A DNA stretch of 64,000 nucleotides from Pseudomonas sp. Os17. GTDB lineage: Bacteria > Pseudomonadota > Gammaproteobacteria > Pseudomonadales > Pseudomonadaceae. Positions 44,787-51,204 of this stretch are shown in pieces. The stretch is taken from contig NZ_AP014627.1 of the NCBI RefSeq assembly GCF_001547895.1, forward strand, positions 2,111,501 to 2,175,500. Reading direction: 5' to 3'. The position numbers were made by a program, and so were the translations under genes. Under the pieces are notes generated by a model. That model did not search any database, was not told where the DNA came from, and was given only the letters and a program-made list of their open reading frames with translations. Numbering within the stretch: the stretch's first letter is position 1; each line of letters opens with the position of its first letter.

Positions 44787-45830
44787 ATGTTGTTCTTCTT
44801 GCGTGACCAGGCGCTGGTACGCCTGCTGGGCGATTGCCAGATGCGAGTCATCAACGCTCAGTCCAATGCGGACCTGCTTGAGGTGCTTGACCGGCTGGAG
44901 GTATTCCCCGGCGGCCTGGCGTTCGATCATGCGCAGTCAATCACGCTTCTGGTGCTGGCGTTTGCTTCGCTTGCGGCTGCGTTGCTGATGGACGGCATGG
45001 GTGGGATGTTCTGGGTGTTTGTGGCTCTGTGTTTCTTCAGCTATCGGGTCAGCAAAGGTATCTCTGGGGTATCGACCGATCTGGCGGCGAGCATTACCCG
45101 CAAGTGCATGATGCTTGGCAATGACTTGAGGGAATTCGACAGTAGCGCCGACTGGCGCCTGAAGAGACTGGACAATGAGTTCACCGATTACCGTCGGGGC
45201 AGCGAGAGTGAGCGGCGCCGTATCCTGGACTCGCTCCAGGGAGTGTATCGAGGAGAGCGACATTCGCTGGCATTCGAGTATCACCAGCTTCGATATGTGA
45301 TCTCCAGTTGGGAGCGCGGGGCCGGTGGAGACCTCAAGACGGTTTACACGAACTACCAGCGCTACAGTCTGGTGGTGGATTTTCCCTGGGTGAGAGAGAT
45401 TGCACTTCGATCCAGCCCCCTGGAATTACAGCTGTCGGGTCAGCCCTTCAAGACCGATCGCGAGGATTTCAATCAGACCTTTGTGCTGCGCGGCAACGAC
45501 CCGGCCTCTTGTGAACGCTTCGCCACGCCTGCGACGCTGGACCTGCTGCTGGAACTTTCGCGTCAGCTTCATGGGGTCAATCTGGAGTTCTCTGGCCAGG
45601 GACGGCTCTGCCTGAGCTTCAACAACGAAGACATCATGGCCCATGCCGATCCGGGGGCGTTGAGTGATCTGACGGTCTTTCGTGAGCGGATCGAGGCGGG
45701 CATCGAGTTGCCGAAGCTGTATCCGCTGTTGGGGTTGATAGAGCGACTGGCCTGGCAGCACGACGGTCATGCTGTTGCTGCTGTCGTCCCACAGGTTGTG
45801 GACTCCAGCGAATTGATCAAGGAAGAGTGA
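44787..45830 (+). CDS. Two-TM protein, DUF3137-like, paralog 1 of a lemA module
   Basis: A 347-residue membrane protein of unknown function. The N-terminal 45 residues (LLEVLDRLEVFPGGLAFDHAQ) precede two hydrophobic segments (about 50-90, ITLLVLAFASLAAALLM and FWVFVALCFFSYRV). A large cytoplasmic domain follows with YSLVVDFPWVREI, EDFNQTFVLRGND and VNLEFSGQGRLCLSF. Layout and linkage to lemA recall DUF3137 proteins. It is clearly a paralog of the next gene. Its last residues ELIKEE are encoded by copy 2 of the 16-nt leader repeat, so its C-terminus was reshaped by the duplication. Confidence 0.87.
   Translation: MLFFLRDQALVRLLGDCQMRVINAQSNADLLEVLDRLEVFPGGLAFDHAQSITLLVLAFASLAAALLMDGMGGMFWVFVALCFFSYRVSKGISGVSTDLAASITRKCMMLGNDLREFDSSADWRLKRLDNEFTDYRRGSESERRRILDSLQGVYRGERHSLAFEYHQLRYVISSWERGAGGDLKTVYTNYQRYSLVVDFPWVREIALRSSPLELQLSGQPFKTDREDFNQTFVLRGNDPASCERFATPATLDLLLELSRQLHGVNLEFSGQGRLCLSFNNEDIMAHADPGALSDLTVFRERIEAGIELPKLYPLLGLIERLAWQHDGHAVAAVVPQVVDSSELIKEE
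45811..45826 (+). repeat. 16-nt leader repeat, copy 2
   Basis: Identical to 44768-44783. Here it encodes the end of paralog 1 and supplies the ribosome site of paralog 2, whose ATG is at 45830. Confidence 0.95.
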
Positions 45831-46846
45831 TGCAGTTTCTCAAGCATGATGCCGAGCTGGTCCGGTTGTTGGCCACTTGCGACGCCGAGGTGGCGCGGGC
45901 CAGGACCAACGACGACCTGTTGCAGGTCATCGGCAGGCTCCAATCCTTCAAGGGCGGCTTGAAGTTCGATCATGCCCAGCCCCTGGTGCTGGTGATGCTG
46001 GCGATTGTTGCGGCGATCCCGGCCATGGCAGGCGTGGTGGTGATGTGGTTCATCGCGGCGTGTTTAGGCGTTGCCGGTCTGATCATCTGGATGAGTCGTA
46101 AAGCCGCTGTTGATGAGTTGCCTAAGAGGATCGCTCGTCGATGTTCATTCCTCAGTAATGGCCTTTCGGACCCGGGTGGAACAGCTGAAGAGCGTTTCAC
46201 GCAACTGAGCGGCGAGTTCGAGGACTATGAGCGCGGTAACGACAGCCGCCGCATCGTGGACTCCGCCGGGGGAACCTACCAGGGTGCGCGCCATCAGTTG
46301 CCCTTTGTCTTTCACCACTTGCGTTATGTGAATTCCCACTACAAATCCAAATCCGATGGCGAAAGTGAACGGGTTTACGAGAGCTTCGATCGTTTCAGCC
46401 TGGTGGTGGATTTTCCCTGGGTCACGGGCGTGATGGTGTGCAGTGATCTGCCGAAGAAAAAGCGTACAAAGCGTAAAGTCTTCGAGACCACTTCTGATGA
46501 CTTCAACAGAAACTTCATTTTTACCGGTGACAGTGAGCTGGCCTGTGCCAAGTTCGCGACCCCTACCACCCTGGCTTTTTTGCTGAGGCTGTGCCGGCGG
46601 CTGAAGAAGGTGAACCTGGAATTTTCCAATGAGGGGCGTCTGTGCCTGAGCTTCGATGACGCCGAGGTCATGGCCTATAAGGATCCTGGAACCTTCGAGG
46701 ACTTATCGGGCTTCTACGCCAATATCAAGCAGGGGCTGGAGTTGCCGGGTCTGTTTCCGGTGCTGGCGCTGGTGCATGAACTGGCGGAATTGCATGACAA
46801 CAATTTCGACCTTCCGATGAAGGTCGTTGATGAGATGGAGCAATAG
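45830..46846 (+). CDS. Two-TM protein, DUF3137-like, paralog 2 of a lemA module
   Basis: A 338-residue paralog of the preceding protein. Shared pieces in the same order: LLQVIGRLQSFKGGLKFDHAQ, two hydrophobic segments (about 48-90, LVLVMLAIVAAIPAMAGVVV and FIAACLGVAGLIIWM), YSLVVDFPWVTGV, DDFNRNFIFTGD, CAKFATPTTLAFLLRL, VNLEFSNEGRLCLSF and a DPGTFEDL segment. A Lys-rich loop (LPKKKRTKRKVF) is unique to this copy. ATG 45830 overlaps the upstream TGA by one base, so translation is probably coupled. Codon use is less GC-rich than in flanking core genes. Function unknown. Confidence 0.87.
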   Translation: MQFLKHDAELVRLLATCDAEVARARTNDDLLQVIGRLQSFKGGLKFDHAQPLVLVMLAIVAAIPAMAGVVVMWFIAACLGVAGLIIWMSRKAAVDELPKRIARRCSFLSNGLSDPGGTAEERFTQLSGEFEDYERGNDSRRIVDSAGGTYQGARHQLPFVFHHLRYVNSHYKSKSDGESERVYESFDRFSLVVDFPWVTGVMVCSDLPKKKRTKRKVFETTSDDFNRNFIFTGDSELACAKFATPTTLAFLLRLCRRLKKVNLEFSNEGRLCLSFDDAEVMAYKDPGTFEDLSGFYANIKQGLELPGLFPVLALVHELAELHDNNFDLPMKVVDEMEQ

Positions 46847-46849
46847 GGT

Positions 46850-47407
46850 ATGGAGTTGTTGTTGGTCATTGCGATCGCCTTGGGCGTTCTGGCCTATGTG
46901 CACTACAACAAGATCGTCAGCGCACACAACCGCGCCCAGCGGGCCTGGTCGGACGTGCTGACCTACCAGCGGCAGCGAATCAAGGTGCTGGATCTGCTGG
47001 AACCGCAAGTGGCCGGTTTTCAGGCGTATGAGAGCCAACTGCTGGAGAAGATCGTTGGCTTGCGTAGCGCCATTGGCAGCTTGCCATCTGCTGCCGATGG
47101 CGATGCGTTGAAGTCGGTCGACGAGGGCAGCAAAGCCCTGTTGGGGGGCTTGAACCTGGCGTTTGAGGCCTATCCGGATCTCAAGTCCGCCACCCTGTTG
47201 AGCAACCTGATGCGTGAGGTTGCCGAGCAGGAAGGCAATATCGGTGGAGCCATCACTCTGTTCAACCTGAATGTGGAGCATTTCAACAACTCCATTCAGA
47301 TGTTCCCCGGTTCCTTGGTTAATCGGTTGAGCTTGAACAAGTCGCTGATCACGCCATTTTCCGACAGCCAGGCTTCGGCGGGTTTTGAATACAAGCCGAA
47401 TTTCTGA
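46850..47407 (+). CDS. lemA: LemA family membrane protein
   Basis: A 185-residue LemA-fold protein: one N-terminal helix (MELLLVIAIALGVLAYVHYN) that anchors it with a short outside end, then a long helical bundle. Family marks are VSAHNRAQRAWSDVLTYQRQR, AYPDLKSATLLSNLMREVAEQEGNI, and ITLFNLNVEHFNNSIQMFPGSLV. It starts 3 nt after paralog 2 and ends the module. LemA proteins are widespread, with no settled role; envelope stress or membrane-remodelling links are suggested. Confidence 0.92.
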   Translation: MELLLVIAIALGVLAYVHYNKIVSAHNRAQRAWSDVLTYQRQRIKVLDLLEPQVAGFQAYESQLLEKIVGLRSAIGSLPSAADGDALKSVDEGSKALLGGLNLAFEAYPDLKSATLLSNLMREVAEQEGNIGGAITLFNLNVEHFNNSIQMFPGSLVNRLSLNKSLITPFSDSQASAGFEYKPNF

Positions 47408-47565
47408 GGCGGGCTGGCACGGTGTTTTGAAGGATGGAGTGCCGCATTTCTTGAAGGGAGCAGGGGCTCGTGCCTGTTGAGCAGCGCCACGTCTGGTGCA
47501 AGATCCTGAGCGGGGCGGGGGTGATGACTGATATAATCCCCGCCTTTCGTGGAGACCAGACCTTT

Positions 47566-47799
47566 ATGCCAACGTCCTTTCTAGAAATTGTCGAGTTGCC
47601 AGACGGCCGTATTGAGCTGCGCAGAGCTGAGGACGAGGGTTCTCTGGTTACTTTGGATTTCTCCGAGGATGCCAAAGCCTTTTTGCAAGGTCAGCATGTC
47701 GAGGTGGCCAAGGCCATGTTGAGCGTCGGTGTGCAGATGGCCGGACGCCTGGTGGAGGGTGAAATCGACAAGGAAGACGGTCCGCGGGTTCTTCACTAA
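47566..47799 (+). CDS. Small conserved unknown protein (77 residues)
   Basis: A 77-residue protein starting MPTSFLEIVELPDGRIELRRAEDEGSLVTLDFSEDAKAF. Two beta-strands are followed by an amphipathic helix (HVEVAKAMLSVGVQMAGRLVEGEI). No membrane segment. It lies upstream of the sulA-lexA operon in convergent orientation; a homolog in the same place exists in other Pseudomonas, from memory. The upstream in-frame extension to 47470 is rejected. No function known to me. Confidence 0.8.
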   Translation: MPTSFLEIVELPDGRIELRRAEDEGSLVTLDFSEDAKAFLQGQHVEVAKAMLSVGVQMAGRLVEGEIDKEDGPRVLH

Positions 47800-47906
47800 G
47801 CCCGTTTATCGGTTTTCTTCCGGTTGTTCGTCATATTTTTCTCGGCTTCTCAATCCTGGAGAAGCCTCGTGCTTTTCAAGCGCATTGTGTAGTGACTTCC
47901 CGGTGT

Positions 47907-48380
47907 TTATCCCAGGCGAATATTCAGGCTTTGCGCATCGCCCGTGCGTGCGGCGCTGATCAACTGTTGCCGTGCGCTAGTGCTCAATGGGTTCAGCCAA
48001 CTGACCACTGTGTGGCTGCGCCCCAGGCGCAGGGCCTCGCAAGCCAGTTGCTGTGGGCTCTGAGAGCCTCGGGGGTGAAGCAGCAGGATGCGTTCGCGAT
48101 TCAGGCCGGCATCCCGCAGCCAGCTTTGGGTCAGGCTTGAGGGTGGGGCGATCAAGGTCAGCCACCGGGCGTCCTGCTCCTGGCTCAACTCTCTGAGGAT
48201 GGGTGCCAGGAGGTTCAGGCAGTTCCCGGCGGCGCCGCGTAACGACAGTTCGCTGAAAGCCTCTGGATCTTTATTCCAGGGCGACTCGGCCACTTCTTTG
48301 AGCGCAGGCGCCAATGGCTGGGCCAGGAACGCTTCAAACAACGGCAGTTGGGCTTGCTGTGGTGTATGGGGGAACTGCAT
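47907..48380 (-). CDS. sulA: SOS cell division inhibitor SulA
   Basis: A 157-residue SulA homolog that would block FtsZ polymerisation during the SOS response. Fold features include LTLIAPPSSLTQSWLRDAGLNRERILLLHPRG and LACEALRLGRSHTVVSWLNPLS, as in E. coli SulA. It starts 10 nt after the lexA stop, so both are under the LexA boxes at 49007-49041. An in-frame 11-codon extension overlapping lexA is rejected. Confidence 0.92.
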   Translation of the reverse strand: MQFPHTPQQAQLPLFEAFLAQPLAPALKEVAESPWNKDPEAFSELSLRGAAGNCLNLLAPILRELSQEQDARWLTLIAPPSSLTQSWLRDAGLNRERILLLHPRGSQSPQQLACEALRLGRSHTVVSWLNPLSTSARQQLISAARTGDAQSLNIRLG

Positions 48381-48390
48381 GGAGCCTCCT

Positions 48391-48996
48391 TTAGCGGCGA
48401 ATGACGCCGACACTCAAGCCTTCGATCACCAGCTCCTGATCTTTCAGGTTGACTTCGATGGGGGCGAAATCAGGGTTTTCGGCGATCAGCCAGACTTTGC
48501 TGCCTTCGCGCTTGAAGCGCTTGACCGTGACTTCATCGCCGATGCGTGCCACCACCACCTGGCCGTTGCGGGCCTCGCGGGTGGTATGCACTGCCAGCAG
48601 GTCACCGTCGAAGATGCCGATGTCCTTCATGCTCATGCCGTTGACCCGAAGCAGGTAGTCGGCGCGCGGATGGAAGAAGGTCGGGTTGATGTTGCAGGAT
48701 TCTTCAATGTGCTGCTGGGCGAGGATGGGGGCGCCAGCGGCAACGCGGCCGATGATGGGCAGCGTGTCGTCGGGCTTGGCTTCGAAGCCCGGGATGCGGA
48801 TGCCGCGAGAGGCTCCAGGGGTCATCTCGATGGCGCCTTTGCGGGCCAGGGCCTTGAGGTGTTCTTCGGCGGCGTTGGGCGACTTGAAACCCAGCTCCTG
48901 GGCGATCTCGGCGCGGGTGGGCGGATAGCCGTTGTCTTCAAGGCAGCGTTTGATAAAAGCCAGAATCTCAGCTTGGCGTGGCGTCAGTTTTAGCAT
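48391..48996 (-). CDS. lexA: LexA, SOS repressor
   Basis: A 201-residue repressor of DNA-damage genes that self-cleaves with RecA filaments. The N-terminal winged helix ([20 protein letters not shown] ... [12 protein letters not shown]) binds CTG-N10-CAG. The cleavage bond is A87-G88 in GRVAAGAP, and the catalytic pair is S122 (GMSM) and K159 (TVKRF). Two LexA boxes precede its start, one covering the -10, so it is autorepressed. Confidence 0.97.
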   Translation of the reverse strand: MLKLTPRQAEILAFIKRCLEDNGYPPTRAEIAQELGFKSPNAAEEHLKALARKGAIEMTPGASRGIRIPGFEAKPDDTLPIIGRVAAGAPILAQQHIEESCNINPTFFHPRADYLLRVNGMSMKDIGIFDGDLLAVHTTREARNGQVVVARIGDEVTVKRFKREGSKVWLIAENPDFAPIEVNLKDQELVIEGLSVGVIRR

Positions 48997-49006
48997 GTCG
49001 ATCGCT

Positions 49007-49058
49007 CTGTCTTTTTATACAGTGACTGGGATTATATACAGTGAACGTCGCTTGGCAA
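49007..49058 (-). promoter_or_regulatory. lexA-sulA promoter with two LexA boxes
   Basis: Boxes: 49007-49022 (CTGTCTTTTTATACAG on plus) and 49026-49041 (CTGGGATTATATACAG on plus), both CTG-N10-CAG. On the minus strand a -10 TATAAT (49036-49031) lies in the second box and a -35 TTGCCA (49058-49053) is 16 nt upstream. Confidence 0.93.
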
Positions 49059-49188
49059 TGCTCCATTTGCCGTGGTCAGCCGGGCGGTTGTCATTGCGGG
49101 GTAGCAATCCAGCACTCAAGGCTGGCTACAGACCGCGGCAGGTATGATTAAATAGCGCGCCGGACGGCCTTCGCAGGGGCGCGCGGAC

Positions 49189-49232
49189 TTGACATTGATG
49201 AGCCTGAAACGTATGTTTCAAACAAGTGTTTG
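49189..49232 (+). promoter_or_regulatory. psrA promoter with two overlapping PsrA boxes
   Basis: -35 TTGACA (49189-49194), 17-nt spacer, -10 TATGTT (49212-49217). Two perfect PsrA palindromes overlay the -10 and start: GAAAC-GTAT-GTTTC (49206-49219) and CAAAC-AAGT-GTTTG (49219-49232), sharing one base. Autorepression is the direct reading. Confidence 0.9.
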
Positions 49233-49247
49233 TCAGGCGGAGTAGCC

Positions 49248-49955
49248 ATGGCCCAGTCGGAAACCGTTGAACGCATTCTCGATGCTGCCGAGCAGTTGTT
49301 CGCGGAAAAAGGTTTTGCCGAAACCTCGTTGCGGCTGATTACCAGCAAGGCCGGGGTCAACCTGGCAGCGGTCAACTATCATTTCGGTTCCAAAAAGGCC
49401 CTGATCCAGGCGGTGTTCTCGCGCTTCCTCGGGCCGTTCTGCGTCAGTCTCGATCGTGAACTGGAGCGGCGTCAGTCCAAGCCGGACAGCAAGCCGAGCC
49501 TGGAAGAACTACTGGAGATCTTGGTCGAGCAGGCGTTGGTGGTGCAGCCACGCAGCGGCAACGACCTGTCGATTTTCATGCGTTTGCTGGGGCTGGCTTT
49601 CAGCCAGAGCCAGGGGCATCTGCGGCGTTATCTGGAAGACATGTACGGCAAGGTGTTTCGCCGCTACATGCTACTGGTCAACGAGGCGGCGCCACGTATT
49701 CCGCCCATCGAATTGTTCTGGCGCGTGCATTTCATGCTGGGTGCCGCGGCGTTCAGCATGTCCGGAATCAAGGCGTTGCGGGCGATTGCCGAAACCGATT
49801 TCGGGGTCAACACCTCCATCGAACAGGTGATGCGCTTGATGGTGCCTTTCCTCGCCGCCGGCATGCGTGCCGAAACTGGCGTCACCGACGAAGCCATGGC
49901 CAGCGCCCAGCTCAAGCCGCGCAGCAAAACCGCTCCGGCAGCTGCCAAGGCGTGA
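49248..49955 (+). CDS. psrA: PsrA, TetR-family fatty acid-responsive regulator
   Basis: A 235-residue TetR regulator. The N-terminal helix-turn-helix (AEQLFAEKGFAETSLRLITS, AVNYHFGSKKALIQAVF) is followed by an all-helical ligand domain that binds long-chain fatty acids in P. aeruginosa and P. putida. Known targets are psrA itself and fadBA (repressed) and rpoS (activated). ATG 49248 has GGCGGAG upstream; TTG 49230 is rejected as it lies in the operator. Its double operator and the fadB box at 37394 are both in this window. Confidence 0.96.
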   Translation: MAQSETVERILDAAEQLFAEKGFAETSLRLITSKAGVNLAAVNYHFGSKKALIQAVFSRFLGPFCVSLDRELERRQSKPDSKPSLEELLEILVEQALVVQPRSGNDLSIFMRLLGLAFSQSQGHLRRYLEDMYGKVFRRYMLLVNEAAPRIPPIELFWRVHFMLGAAAFSMSGIKALRAIAETDFGVNTSIEQVMRLMVPFLAAGMRAETGVTDEAMASAQLKPRSKTAPAAAKA

Positions 49956-50126
49956 TCCCACGGGTGGGCGCGACTGCTTACATCCGCTAAGCTAGCCGCC
50001 CATGCCGATTCTCGTTTCATATCCCCGTGCCTTCCTTGTGCCGACGCTGCTTGCCCCGGCTGCATCCCTGTGGGTGTGGCCTCGTCGGCGTTGCCTGGAA
50101 GGCATCGTAGTGCTTAAGGAATTTCT

Positions 50127-51137
50127 ATGACCGCTGGCCTGCAAGGCTCCTTGATGGTGGACGTCGCCGGTACCTGGCTGACGGCTGAAGATCGCCAACT
50201 CCTGCGTCAGCCGCAGGTGGGCGGGCTGATCATTTTTGCTCGGAATATCGAGCACCCACGCCAGGTGCGCGAACTGAGCGCGGCGATCCGGGCGATCCGC
50301 CCGGACCTGCTGCTGGCGGTGGATCAGGAAGGTGGCCGGGTGCAGCGATTGCGTCAGGGCTTTGTCCGTCTGCCGGCGATGCGTGCCCTGGCCGACAACC
50401 CGAATGCCGAGTACCTGGCCGAACAGTGTGGCTGGATCATGGCCACCGAGGTCCTGGCAGTGGGCCTGGACCTGAGCTTTGCCCCGGTCCTGGATCTGGA
50501 TCACCAGCGCAGCGCGGTGGTGGGCAGCCGGGCTTTCGAGGGCGATCCGGAGCGCGCGGCGCTGTTGGCCGGTGCCTTTATCCGCGGCATGAACAGCGCC
50601 GGGATGGCGGCCACCGGCAAGCATTTCCCCGGGCATGGCTGGGCCGAGGCCGACTCCCATGTGGCGATTCCCAATGACGAGCGCAGCCTGGACGAGATCC
50701 GCGCCAAGGACCTGCTGCCGTTCGCCCGCTTGAGCAAGCAGTTGGCGGCAGTGATGCCGGCCCATGTGATCTATCCGCAGGTCGACTCGCAGCCGGCCGG
50801 TTTCTCCCGACGCTGGCTGCAGGACATCCTGCGTGGCGAGTTGCAGTTCGACGGGGTCATCTTCAGCGACGACCTGTCCATGGCCGGCGCCCATGTCGTC
50901 GGCGATGCGGCAAGCCGGATCGAGGCGGCCCTGGCGGCCGGTTGTGACATGGGGCTGGTGTGCAACGATCGCGCCGCGGCCGAGCTGGCCCTGAGCGCCG
51001 CCCAGCGCCTGAAGGTGCAGCCGTCGCCACGTCTGGCCCGGATGCGCGGCCAGGCGTTCGCCAATCTCGAATACAAGCAGGACCCGCGCTGGCTCGCGGC
51101 TCTTGAAGCGCTGAAGGCCGCGCAGTTGATCGATTGA
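50127..51137 (+). CDS. nagZ: Beta-N-acetylglucosaminidase NagZ
   Basis: A 336-residue cytoplasmic glycoside hydrolase family 3 enzyme that removes GlcNAc from anhydromuropeptides during cell wall recycling; its products influence AmpC induction. Motifs: LLLAVDQEGGRVQRL, the KHFPGHGWAEADSHV loop with the Asp-His acid/base pair, and the nucleophile in FSDDLSMAGAH. ATG 50127 has AAGGAA upstream. A terminator follows. Confidence 0.96.
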   Translation: MTAGLQGSLMVDVAGTWLTAEDRQLLRQPQVGGLIIFARNIEHPRQVRELSAAIRAIRPDLLLAVDQEGGRVQRLRQGFVRLPAMRALADNPNAEYLAEQCGWIMATEVLAVGLDLSFAPVLDLDHQRSAVVGSRAFEGDPERAALLAGAFIRGMNSAGMAATGKHFPGHGWAEADSHVAIPNDERSLDEIRAKDLLPFARLSKQLAAVMPAHVIYPQVDSQPAGFSRRWLQDILRGELQFDGVIFSDDLSMAGAHVVGDAASRIEAALAAGCDMGLVCNDRAAAELALSAAQRLKVQPSPRLARMRGQAFANLEYKQDPRWLAALEALKAAQLID

Positions 51138-51182
51138 GGTGGTATGGCACGGCACCGCATGTTGCCCGGTGCCCGTGCATTG

Positions 51183-51204
51183 ACCGGCCTCAGCGGCCGG
51201 TTTT
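51183..51204 (+). terminator. Terminator of nagZ, overlapping the helicase stop
   Basis: ACCGGCC, loop TCAGC, GGCCGGT, TTT on the plus strand. It overlaps the last codon and stop of the convergent helicase gene at 51190. Confidence 0.82.
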
